64,000 bases of DNA from JASLMY01 sp965226475 (GTDB lineage Bacteria > Pseudomonadota > Alphaproteobacteria > GCA-2731375), in assembly GCA_965226475.1 (NCBI GenBank), contig CBDDDJ010000001.1:85305-149304 (forward strand). The letters are read 5' to 3'. The position numbers and the translations under genes are program-made. Positions 42,107 through 50,227 of this stretch are shown here, one piece after another. The notes under the pieces were generated by a model. The model searched no databases, was not told the origin of the DNA, and was given only the letters and a program-made list of their open reading frames with translations. Positions within the stretch are counted from its first letter, which is position 1, and every line of letters begins with the position of its first letter.

Positions 42107-45100
42107 GTGCTCGATAAAGTCGGTAGGTTCCTGGCCCATGTCCTCACCGCGATCATCACCCTGATCGTCGTGTCGGCGGCGACGGCGATAGTGCTCCTGG
42201 CGCGGGGGCCGGTGTCGCTCACGACGGCGACACCCTATGTCGAGGCCGCCCTGAACGACGCCGAGGCGCCGATCCGGATCGGCTTCGAGGAGACGATCCT
42301 CGCCTGGGAGCCGAAGCGCCGCCGGGTCGAGGTTCGGGTTCTCGAATTGTGGATCGCCGGCGCCGGGGGACGCGTCATCGCCACGGCACCGGCCATGAGT
42401 GTCGATTTGGATCCCTTCGCCCTGATTAGCGGCCGGATCGAGCCGGAGCGCGTCACGCTTCTGGCGCCCCTGGTCCGCCTCGTCCGCAACGTCGAGGGCG
42501 GCATCGAACTCGGTCTCGGCGGCGACGCGGGCGAGGGCGATGACCTCGTCGACAGCTGGCTGAAAGGCGATATTCCCGAGGCGACCCGGTCCTTGAAACG
42601 CATCTCCATCGTCGATGCCGACCTGCTGATCGACGACCAGCTCACCGGCCGACGCTGGCGCGCGGCGCGCTCGACCTTGGCGCTTACACGGGGCCAGGCC
42701 GGGACCTCGATCGAGGTCGCGGCCGAGCTCGAAGTCGACGGCCGGCCGGCGCGGCTGAATGTGAATGCTCTCTACCGCGATCCCATTCGCCCGATCGCCC
42801 TCGATTTTGCCTTCACGGGCATCTCGCCCGGTTTTCTGGCGCGTGAATTCGGATTGACCGAGATTCAGCCTTTGGCGGCGGTCGATGTTCCGCTCGCCGG
42901 CCGAATTACCGCCAACTTGACGTCGGACATGTCGCTCATCGAATTGAAGTTCGAAGTCAATGGCGTCGATGGCCATTTGACCCTGCCCGGGCTCTATCCG
43001 CGGCCGCTCGGGATCGAAAAGCTGCATGCTCGAGGCAGGCTGGAAAACCTCGGTGAACGCGTCGTCATCGAGGCGATCGACGTGAGCTTCGTCGATGGCC
43101 CGACGAGTCGCTTCCAGGGGACCTTCCACCGCGCGGCGGAAGGCCTGGGGATCAAGGGAACGGTAGAATTATCGGCGATGGAGCACACCCGCTTGACGCA
43201 ATTATGGCCCCGAGGACTGGAGGATAACGCCCGAGCCTGGGTGGCCAAGAAGATAAGGGGCGGCGTTGTTCGACGGACGCGCGTCCGCATCGATATCAGC
43301 CCCGAGGCTTATGCCAGCGGCGAGCTCGGCGCCGAGGCCCTCGTACTCGACTTCGTCGCCGACAACGTGGCGGTGGACTACATGGAGGGCTTCCCGCAAC
43401 TGCGGAACGCACGCGGCGTCGGACGTATCGATACGAACCATCTCGAGGTCAAACTGGAATCCGGCCGCACCGGCGGCGTCGAGTTGTCGGAAGGCACCGT
43501 CGCGATCGATCTCCGCGATCGGGAGGACATTTCGGCGGCGTTGAACTTCCGCGCGACGGCGCCGGCGGCGGCCGCGTTCGAATTGCTGTCGCGGCCGCCG
43601 GTTGATCTCGGGCGCCGTTTCGCCATCGAGCCCGGCGGCATCGACGGCAAGATGGACGCCCGCGTCGAGCTTATCGTTCCGCTCGAGAAGGATGTGCGCG
43701 TCGAGGACATTCGCTACCGCGCGAGCGCCAAGCTCGAGGCGCTCTCCATTCCCGCCGCCTTCGAGGGTCTGGCCGTGGGCGATGGCGTCCTCGACCTGAC
43801 CGTCGAGGAAGACGGCGTCGACGCCAACGGCAAAGTGGCGCTCAACCGCGTGCCCGTTTCGGTCAACTGGCGGCGCGAGTTTTCCGAAGGCAGCGAATTT
43901 CCCAGCCGCTACGGCCTTGCCGCCGTTCTCGACGACGATGCGCGCAAGGCGCTCGGCATCTCGCTCGACGGTTATGTGTCGGGGCCGGTCTCCGCCAAAT
44001 TGCAGCTCTCCCGCCACAAGTCCGGACGCTACGAAGGGGCCGCGGCGCTCAACCTGAAGGAAGGCGAAGTTCGCCTTGACGCGGTCAATTGGAAGAAGGC
44101 GAAAGGCATCGACGGGACCGCGAAGTTCAGCTTTATCCACGGCACCGAGGGAACCTGGACCTTCACGGACTTCCGCCTGGAGAGCGAAAAAGCCACGTTC
44201 GTCGGCGCGGGGGTGTTCTCGAAGGCCCTCCGGCGGATCGAGGTGCGCCGGGCGCGCTTCCACGGGAACGATATCACCGCCGAGATCGACATAGCGCCGG
44301 ACGGCGCGAGGAAGATCTCGGTCGCCGGCCGGGTCTTCGATTTGCGCCCGATGATCGACGCGTTGGAAGCCCCGGTGGGCGAGGCGCCGATCGAAATCGA
44401 CGCGAAGATCATGAAGCTGATCGTCAGCGACAGCCACGCCATCGGCTCGGCGACGGCCAGGGCCCTTGGCACGGAAGGCGATTGGCGCGAACTGGCCGTC
44501 GCCGGCCGGCTGAACGATAGCGCGCCGATCGATTTGAAAATCACGCCGGCGGACGAGACCCACCGCAAGGTCGTGATCGAAAGCCCCGACGCGGGAAGCG
44601 CGCTCGCCGCGTCGGGCTATCTTTCGAGCATCATCGGCGGACGCCTGAAGATCGAGGCGCGGATGCGCAGGAAGCAGTCCGTCGACGGCCTGATGCTGGA
44701 GGGCGACGTTCGCATCGACGACTTTATCCTGGCTCAGGCCTCGGTTCTTTCACAGGCCCTGGCGGCGGACTCGCTCGAGGAGATTCGCAAGCTGGTGAAA
44801 GACCAGGGCATCGTCTTCGACCGTTTCGTCGCGCCCTTCCAGATGACCCCGAGCCGGATCATCCTGCCCGAGGGACGGGCCAAGGGGCCCACCCTGGTGC
44901 TCACCATTGCGGGTTTTGTCGATCGCGACCGTGATCTGATCGACTTCAAGGGCGCCATAGCGCCGTCGCATGGGATCAACACCGCCCTCGGCGAAATTCC
45001 CGTATTGGGCAAGATCTTCGTTGGCCGGAAGGGCGAGGGCATCTTCGCCATGAGCTACAAGGTCAAGGGAAGCGCCGCTTCACCCTCGATCCGCATGAAT

Positions 45101-45214
45101 CCCCTGACCGCGCTGGCCCCGGGCTTCCTTCGCCGCATCGTGGAAGCGCTCGGCGAGCCCGTCGCCCCGGGTGCCGCCGGAACGCCCGAATATCCGTCGG
45201 GCGGAGAGAACTGA
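42107..45214 (+). CDS. Large AsmA/YhdP-like protein (DUF3971 region)
   Basis: This protein of about 1,035 residues has one N-terminal membrane helix (LAHVLTAIITLIVVSAATAIVLL) and a long beta-rich periplasmic part. That part ends in the AsmA-like C-terminal region (VLTIAGFVDRDRDLIDFKGAI...NTALGEIPVLGKI). YhdP/TamB/AsmA proteins form hydrophobic grooves that bridge the periplasm for phospholipid transport. GTG 42107 (VLDKVGRF) is chosen because the 54 codons upstream have no protein-like character, though the frame stays open to 41945. It faces fliP convergently. Confidence 0.88.
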   Translation: MLDKVGRFLAHVLTAIITLIVVSAATAIVLLARGPVSLTTATPYVEAALNDAEAPIRIGFEETILAWEPKRRRVEVRVLELWIAGAGGRVIATAPAMSVDLDPFALISGRIEPERVTLLAPLVRLVRNVEGGIELGLGGDAGEGDDLVDSWLKGDIPEATRSLKRISIVDADLLIDDQLTGRRWRAARSTLALTRGQAGTSIEVAAELEVDGRPARLNVNALYRDPIRPIALDFAFTGISPGFLAREFGLTEIQPLAAVDVPLAGRITANLTSDMSLIELKFEVNGVDGHLTLPGLYPRPLGIEKLHARGRLENLGERVVIEAIDVSFVDGPTSRFQGTFHRAAEGLGIKGTVELSAMEHTRLTQLWPRGLEDNARAWVAKKIRGGVVRRTRVRIDISPEAYASGELGAEALVLDFVADNVAVDYMEGFPQLRNARGVGRIDTNHLEVKLESGRTGGVELSEGTVAIDLRDREDISAALNFRATAPAAAAFELLSRPPVDLGRRFAIEPGGIDGKMDARVELIVPLEKDVRVEDIRYRASAKLEALSIPAAFEGLAVGDGVLDLTVEEDGVDANGKVALNRVPVSVNWRREFSEGSEFPSRYGLAAVLDDDARKALGISLDGYVSGPVSAKLQLSRHKSGRYEGAAALNLKEGEVRLDAVNWKKAKGIDGTAKFSFIHGTEGTWTFTDFRLESEKATFVGAGVFSKALRRIEVRRARFHGNDITAEIDIAPDGARKISVAGRVFDLRPMIDALEAPVGEAPIEIDAKIMKLIVSDSHAIGSATARALGTEGDWRELAVAGRLNDSAPIDLKITPADETHRKVVIESPDAGSALAASGYLSSIIGGRLKIEARMRRKQSVDGLMLEGDVRIDDFILAQASVLSQALAADSLEEIRKLVKDQGIVFDRFVAPFQMTPSRIILPEGRAKGPTLVLTIAGFVDRDRDLIDFKGAIAPSHGINTALGEIPVLGKIFVGRKGEGIFAMSYKVKGSAASPSIRMNPLTALAPGFLRRIVEALGEPVAPGAAGTPEYPSGGEN

Positions 45215-45279
45215 TAACGTTTCAGGCGGCCGGGCGCCTCGGATCGAACCCGGTCCGCGCGGGACGGTCCGCCCCCCGC

Positions 45280-46020
45280 TCATCCGCCGACGAAGCTTTT
45301 GACCAGACTGGTCGCGATCAGATTCCAGCCGTCCACCAGGACGAAGAAGATCAGCTTGAACGGCAGCGAAATCATGATCGGCGGCAGCATCATCATGCCC
45401 ATCGACATCAGCACCGAGGCGATGACCATGTCGATGACGAGGAAGGGAATGAAGACCAGGAAGCCTATCTCGAAGGCGCGCCGGGGTTCGCTGATGACAA
45501 AAGCCGGCACCAGCACCTGCAGCGGCGTTTCGGTCGCCGTCGCCGGGCGCGCTTCCTCGGCCAGTTCGAAAAAGGTCGCGAGGTCCTTTTCCCGGACGTG
45601 CGCCAGCATGAAGTCGCGTATCGGTCCGGTGCCGCGCTCGAAGGCCTCCAGCTCGTCGATTTCCTCCGCGACCAGGGGGACCACCGCCTGCTGATAGGCT
45701 TTCTGAAACGTGGGCGCCATGATGAAGGCGGTGAGAAACATCGCCAAGCTGATCAACACCACGTTCGGCGGCGTCTGCTGCACGCCGAGCGCACTCCGCA
45801 GAAGCGAGAGCACGATGACGATGCGGGTGAACGACGTCACCATGATGAGGATCGAGGGGGCCAGGCTCAGCACCGTCACGGCGATGAAGAGCTGCATCAG
45901 CCGGCCGCTGAAGCCGCCCTCGCCGAGATCGATGTTCACGCTTTGCCCGAATGCCGGCGAGGCGCTCGCCGCCAGGAGGAGCAGCGTTGGAATCAGGAGG
46001 CGCAATGTCGGCCCGTTCAA
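45280..46020 (-). CDS. fliP: Flagellar type III export protein FliP
   Basis: This 246-residue protein is a core subunit of the flagellar export gate with FliQ and FliR. It has a cleavable-type N-terminal signal (LLIPTLLLLAASASPAFG) and then the conserved TSFTRIVIVLSLLR, QTPPNVVLISLAMFLTAF and PLQVLVPAFVISE. The start is TTG 46020: it overlaps the fliO stop by 4 bases (TTGA) and follows GGAGGA. No ATG fits in this position. The C-terminus DGWNLIATSLVKSF is typical. Confidence 0.95.
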   Translation of the reverse strand: MNGPTLRLLIPTLLLLAASASPAFGQSVNIDLGEGGFSGRLMQLFIAVTVLSLAPSILIMVTSFTRIVIVLSLLRSALGVQQTPPNVVLISLAMFLTAFIMAPTFQKAYQQAVVPLVAEEIDELEAFERGTGPIRDFMLAHVREKDLATFFELAEEARPATATETPLQVLVPAFVISEPRRAFEIGFLVFIPFLVIDMVIASVLMSMGMMMLPPIMISLPFKLIFFVLVDGWNLIATSLVKSFVGG

Positions 46021-46322
46021 GGCGCATCCTCCCGGCGCGTGTCGGCGGGGCGATCGGCGGGAAGGGGAATCGATTGCTCGATCACGAGGTCCTGGCCGAT
46101 CCCGAGTAGAACGAGATGTTCGACCGAATCGCGGCGCAGCAGAACCAGGCGGCGTTTTGCGTCGATCGGCCTGACTTCGACCACCGCCAGCCGTCCCTTT
46201 TTGGCGCTGGGCGTGACGCGCGCCGTCAGTCCAAAGCGGCGGAGCAAAAGGGCCATCAGGCCGATCAGCCCCAGTACGAACACCAGGGTGGCGGCGAAAC
46301 GGAAGTAAAGACCCCACTCCAT
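46017..46322 (-). CDS. fliO: Flagellar biosynthetic protein FliO
   Basis: This 101-residue protein has one N-terminal membrane helix (FAATLVFVLGLIGLMALLL). The small FliO domain follows, with GRLAVVEVRPIDAKRRLVLLRRDSVEHLVLLG. It assists assembly of the FliP complex. ATG 46322 overlaps the stop of the upstream small gene by one base (TGATG), and its own stop overlaps fliP. Confidence 0.92.
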   Translation of the reverse strand: MEWGLYFRFAATLVFVLGLIGLMALLLRRFGLTARVTPSAKKGRLAVVEVRPIDAKRRLVLLRRDSVEHLVLLGIGQDLVIEQSIPLPADRPADTRREDAP

Positions 46323-46627
46323 CAGGTGGACGGCCCCGATCCGGGGTCGAGCGCCGCCAACCGATCGGTCAACCGGTCGCGTTCGTCCTCGACCCGGCGC
46401 GCGAGTACATCGAGACGGGCCAACAGAGTTTCCAGCGCCGGCACGCAGGAGCGGGCCAGTTCGGGCGGTGTTTCGACGATCTCGCGACAGATGTCCTCGG
46501 CCCGCGCCCGCGCCCGCATCCGGTCGAGACCTGGGGCGATCCCCCTGGCCACGCCGTCGCCCGCCGCTTCGACATCGTCGGCGATGGCGGCGATCCGTTC
46601 CTCGAGAGGGGGTGTGGGGGACTGCAT
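46322..46627 (-). CDS. Small hypothetical protein co-transcribed with fliO-fliP
   Basis: This 101-residue, almost entirely helical acidic/basic protein (ARARAEDICREIVETPPELAR, LLARLDVLARRVEDERDRL) has no membrane segment. It heads the minus-strand fliO-fliP operon, divergent from flgB, and its stop overlaps the fliO start. A flagellar assembly or chaperone-like role is a guess from position only. Confidence 0.65.
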   Translation of the reverse strand: MQSPTPPLEERIAAIADDVEAAGDGVARGIAPGLDRMRARARAEDICREIVETPPELARSCVPALETLLARLDVLARRVEDERDRLTDRLAALDPGSGPST

Positions 46628-46699
46628 CGTCGTCTGTGCCTCGTTCGGGCGCGGGGATGAATCGCCTCGCTCCAGACCTCCGAACTTCCGCGACTATGC

Positions 46700-46714
46700 T
46701 TAACAAACCTTGAA
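46700..46714. promoter_or_regulatory. Possible CtrA-type site in the divergent flagellar promoter region
   Basis: TTAA-CAAACCT-TGAA (46700-46714) differs by one base from the CtrA consensus TTAA-N7-TTAA. It lies between the divergent flgB and fliO operons. Flagellar genes of many alphaproteobacteria are CtrA targets, and the CckA-type kinase that controls CtrA is encoded downstream. A single near-match is weak evidence. Confidence 0.3.
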
Positions 46715-46810
46715 TAGCGGCACGGGACGGCCAGCGGGGTTTACGAATTCTTAAGGGCGAGCGGCCAAATTCGGATTCCATCGAGTCGACAATTCGCGAG
46801 GCCGAGTGCC

Positions 46811-47218
46811 GTGCAGTTGGAAAACATACCGCTCTTCGCCGCCCTGACGACGCGGATGCGCTGGTTGCACGAGCGCCAGAGCGTCATCGCCGCCAACGTG
46901 GCGAACGCCGACACGCCGGGCTACGAGGCGAAAGATCTGGCGGAACCCGATTTCTACACACTGCTGCGCCAGTCGCGCGGCCGCTTGTCGGCGAACCAGA
47001 CTCATCCCGGTCATCTGAGCGATTCGGTCTCCGAACGGCGTTTTCGCCCGGAGACGGATGGCGGTGGCGGCTTCGATGTGTCGCCGACCGGAAATACGGT
47101 GGTGCTGGAGGAGGAGATGCTGAAGGTTGCCGAAACCAGCGCATCCTACCAGTTGGTCAGCAGTCTTTACGGCAAGCATATTTCGATGCTGAAGAGCGTT
47201 CTAGGTCGCGGCCGCTGA
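46811..47218 (+). CDS. flgB: Flagellar basal-body rod protein FlgB
   Basis: This 135-residue proximal rod protein has the conserved N-terminal rod motif VIAANVANADTPGYEAKDL and ends in a helix (YQLVSSLYGKHISMLKSVLG) that packs in the rod. GTG 46811 is the start (MQLENIPLFAAL). First gene of the plus-strand run flgB-flgC-fliE-fliQ-fliR-flhB. Confidence 0.95.
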   Translation: MQLENIPLFAALTTRMRWLHERQSVIAANVANADTPGYEAKDLAEPDFYTLLRQSRGRLSANQTHPGHLSDSVSERRFRPETDGGGGFDVSPTGNTVVLEEEMLKVAETSASYQLVSSLYGKHISMLKSVLGRGR

Positions 47219-47252
47219 GGCCGGCGACGCAAGGTAACGGAGCCACGCTGTC

Positions 47253-47663
47253 ATGGAACTCGACCAGACGATCATGATCTCGGCCTCGGGCATGCGCGCG
47301 CAGCGTCATAGAATGCGCGTCATCGCCGAGAACTTGGCGAATGCCAACACGCTGCCCCTCGATCCCCGCGAGGAGCCCTATCGGCGCAAGCTCGTCGGTT
47401 TCCGCAACGTGCTGAACCGCGAGACCGGCAACTCTCTCGTTCGGGTCGACCAGGTGCGGACCGATGGCGCGGAATTCGACAAGCGCTTCGATCCCCAGCA
47501 CCCGGGCGCCGACGAAAATGGCTACGTCAGGCTGCCGAACGTCAATGCGCTGGTCGAAATGATGGATATGCGCGAGGCGCAGCGCAGCTACGAGGCCAAC
47601 GCCATGGTGATCGAGGCGATGAAGAACATGATCGGCCGTACGATCGAACTGATCCGTGGTTAA
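47253..47663 (+). CDS. flgC: Flagellar basal-body rod protein FlgC
   Basis: This 136-residue rod protein has N-terminal SASGMRAQRHRMRVIAENLA and C-terminal VEMMDMREAQRSYEANAMV, both characteristic of FlgC. ATG 47253 follows GGAG. It sits 34 bp after flgB in the operon. Confidence 0.95.
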   Translation: MELDQTIMISASGMRAQRHRMRVIAENLANANTLPLDPREEPYRRKLVGFRNVLNRETGNSLVRVDQVRTDGAEFDKRFDPQHPGADENGYVRLPNVNALVEMMDMREAQRSYEANAMVIEAMKNMIGRTIELIRG

Positions 47664-47709
47664 TTGTTTCGACCGGCGGTGGCGCGGCGCATAGCAAGGA
47701 GATGAGCCA

Positions 47710-48012
47710 ATGAGCATAAAGGCGATCGAGGCGGGCCAGGCCTATGCGGACGCTCTGGCGCGAAAGACGATGCCAACGGCCCCGGCCGAGGGCGGGCCAA
47801 AGTTCGCGGACCTGGTGCGCGACGCCGTCGCCAGCGGCATGGACGCGGCGAAGGCGAGCGAGACCGTCGGCATCCAGGCCGCGGCCCAGCAGGGAGAATT
47901 GATCGACATCGTCACGGCGGTCGCCAACGCCGAGCTGACGCTCGAAACCGTGGTGGCGATCCGCGATCAGGTCATTCAGGCCTATCAAGACGTCATACGG
48001 ATGCCGATCTAG
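47710..48012 (+). CDS. fliE: Flagellar hook-basal body complex protein FliE
   Basis: This 100-residue protein joins the MS ring to the rod. The family end ANAELTLETVVAIRDQVIQAYQDVIRMPI is complete in composition. The start at 47710 follows AAGGAGATG. It lies between flgC and fliQ, its usual neighbours. Confidence 0.94.
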   Translation: MSIKAIEAGQAYADALARKTMPTAPAEGGPKFADLVRDAVASGMDAAKASETVGIQAAAQQGELIDIVTAVANAELTLETVVAIRDQVIQAYQDVIRMPI

Positions 48013-48036
48013 GACGTCCGTGGACGGAGAGCGACG

Positions 48037-48303
48037 GTGACCACCGCCGATGTGCTGGATTTCGGCCAGGACGCGATCTGGGTCCTGTTGCTCGTCGCCT
48101 CGCCGATCATGGCGGTCGGCTTGACCGTCGGCATCACCGTTGCCCTTTTCCAGGCGCTGACGCAGATCCAGGAGATGACGCTGGTTTTCGTGCCGAAGAT
48201 CGTCACGATCTTCGTCTCGCTGCTTTTGCTGCTGCCGTTCATGATCGCCACCCTCACCGCCTTTATGGAGCGGGCGGCGATGCGTATCGTCGGGCTCCCC
48301 TGA
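48037..48303 (+). CDS. fliQ: Flagellar export protein FliQ
   Basis: This 88-residue protein has two membrane helices (LLLVASPIMAVGLTVGITVAL; IVTIFVSLLLLLPFMIATL) with the conserved FQALTQIQEMTLVFVPKI between them. It is part of the FliPQR export gate. GTG start 48037 after GGAGAGCGAC. Confidence 0.95.
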   Translation: MTTADVLDFGQDAIWVLLLVASPIMAVGLTVGITVALFQALTQIQEMTLVFVPKIVTIFVSLLLLLPFMIATLTAFMERAAMRIVGLP

Positions 48304-48307
48304 CGCC

Positions 48308-49072
48308 ATGCTCGACCAGATCCTGACGGTGGAGACGTTCGGCTTTTTCCTGGTTTTCGTGCGCTTGGGCGCCGGCGCGATGGTGCTGCCCGGCATCGGC
48401 GAAAACTACGTCTACACCCGGGTGCGGCTCGGTATCTCGCTGGCGCTGACGGTGGTCGTCTACCCGCTGGTTCGCGACGCCCTGCCGGCTCTTCCCGCCA
48501 CTCCATCCGCCCTGGTGGGGGCCATCGTCTTCGAGGCGATGCACGGCTTGTTCATCGGCGGCGTGGCCCGGATGATGATGTCGGCCATGCATACCGCCGG
48601 CGCCGTCATCGCCTTCCAAAGCGGCTTGGCCTACGCCCAGACCCTCGATCCCAACCAGGGCACGCAGAGCGCGCTCGTCAGCACGCTGATGACGATGATC
48701 GCCATCACGCTGGTCTTCGTCTCGGGCCTTCATTACGAGCTGCTCGGCGCGCTGCGCGACAGTTACCTCCTGTTCCCCGCCGGCGGCGTGCCGCCGGTTG
48801 CCGGCTTTGCCGACCTCGCGACCCGGATCATCGGCGGGGCCTTCACCGTCGGGGTTCAAATCGCGGCGCCCTTCTTCGTCTTCGGCATCGCCTTCTATGT
48901 CGGCATCGGGCTTCTGCAACGCCTGATCCCGCAGGTGCAGATCTTCTTTATCGTCATGCCGCTGCAGGTCTCCATCGGGCTGGTGCTGATCGCCATCACG
49001 CTTGCCGGCGCCTCGACATGGTTCCTGGACTATTTCGCCGACATCACCGGCGAATTGCGCGCGGTGAGGTAG
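48308..49072 (+). CDS. fliR: Flagellar export protein FliR
   Basis: This 254-residue polytopic protein completes the FliPQR gate. It has about six hydrophobic helices and typical stretches such as FVRLGAGAMVLPGIGE and FQSGLAYAQTLDPNQGTQ. It starts 4 bp after fliQ. The C-terminus WFLDYFADITGELRAVR leads into flhB after 3 bp. Confidence 0.95.
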   Translation: MLDQILTVETFGFFLVFVRLGAGAMVLPGIGENYVYTRVRLGISLALTVVVYPLVRDALPALPATPSALVGAIVFEAMHGLFIGGVARMMMSAMHTAGAVIAFQSGLAYAQTLDPNQGTQSALVSTLMTMIAITLVFVSGLHYELLGALRDSYLLFPAGGVPPVAGFADLATRIIGGAFTVGVQIAAPFFVFGIAFYVGIGLLQRLIPQVQIFFIVMPLQVSIGLVLIAITLAGASTWFLDYFADITGELRAVR

Positions 49073-49075
49073 GCC

Positions 49076-50158
49076 GTGGCGGACGAGGATAAAAGCCAAA
49101 AAACGGAAGAGCCGACGGCGAAGCGCCTGTCCGAGGCGCACGAGAAGGGCCAGATCGCCAAAAGTCAGGAAGTCTCCAGCTGGTTCGTGCTGAGCGCGGC
49201 CGCCCTGGTCGTCGCCGTCTTTGCCGAGAGGTTCGCCGGCCGCTTGATGGGAAACATCGTTCCCTTCCTCGCGGACGGCTACCAAATTCAGCTCGATGTC
49301 GAAGGTATCGTCGGTTTGATGGCCAACCTCGGTGAAACCGTCGGCCTCTTGCTTCTGGTGCCGATGTTGCTGCTGGCGGGCGCGGCGGTCGCCGGCAATG
49401 TGATCCAGCATCGCCCCATGGTGTCGATCGAAAAACTGAAGCCTAAGTTCTCGAAGATTTCGCCGCTCAAGGGGCTGAAGCGGATGTTCGGCCTTCAGTC
49501 CGCGGTCAACCTGGCCAAGGCGATGGTGAAGATCGTGGTCATTGGCGGGGTGGCGGGCTATCTCGTCCGGCCTCAGTTCGCGGCGCTGCCGACGATGATG
49601 ACGATGCCGCTGAACCTGGTGGCGGGCCGAATTCTGGAGATCTCCCTGCTGCTGGCGTTGGGGGTTGTCGGCGTGCTGACGGCGCTGGCGATCATCGATA
49701 TGATCTACCAGAAATGGGACTTCCATCAGAACCAGAAGATGAGCCGCCAGGAAATCAAGGACGAGAACAAGCAGTCCGAGGGCGATCCGCAAGTGAAGGC
49801 GCGGATCCGCCAGGTCCGGATGGAGCGCGCCCGTAAACGGATGATGGCGGCGGTGCCGACGGCGGACGTGGTGATTTCCAACCCGACGCATTATGCCGTG
49901 GCGCTGTGTTACGACGAGGCGGAAATGGCGGCGCCCCGCGTCGTCGCCAAGGGATGCGATCTGATCGCGTTGCGCATTCGCGAGGTCGCCGAGGCCCACC
50001 GCGTGCCGATCATCGAGAACCCGCCGCTCGCCCGGGCGCTGGAGGCGGACGTCGAGATCGACCAGGAGATCCCGCCCAAGTTCTACAAGGCCGTGGCCGA
50101 GGTGATCGGCTACGTCATGGGATTGCGCCGCCATCGGGGAAGTAGGTCATCGGCATGA
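49076..50158 (+). CDS. flhB: Flagellar export switch protein FlhB
   Basis: This 360-residue protein has an N-terminal KTEEPTAKRLSEAHEKGQIAKS signature, four membrane helices and the cytoplasmic autocleaving domain with NPTH in SNPTHYAVALCYDE. It switches export from rod/hook to filament substrates. GTG 49076. The next gene is the CckA-type kinase. Confidence 0.96.
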   Translation: MADEDKSQKTEEPTAKRLSEAHEKGQIAKSQEVSSWFVLSAAALVVAVFAERFAGRLMGNIVPFLADGYQIQLDVEGIVGLMANLGETVGLLLLVPMLLLAGAAVAGNVIQHRPMVSIEKLKPKFSKISPLKGLKRMFGLQSAVNLAKAMVKIVVIGGVAGYLVRPQFAALPTMMTMPLNLVAGRILEISLLLALGVVGVLTALAIIDMIYQKWDFHQNQKMSRQEIKDENKQSEGDPQVKARIRQVRMERARKRMMAAVPTADVVISNPTHYAVALCYDEAEMAAPRVVAKGCDLIALRIREVAEAHRVPIIENPPLARALEADVEIDQEIPPKFYKAVAEVIGYVMGLRRHRGSRSSA

Positions 50159-50227
50159 TCGGGGGTGGCGATTCTCCTTGCATCGATTGCCTTGTGGGGC
50201 CATGGCTCGAAACGGGACGGTGAGGGC

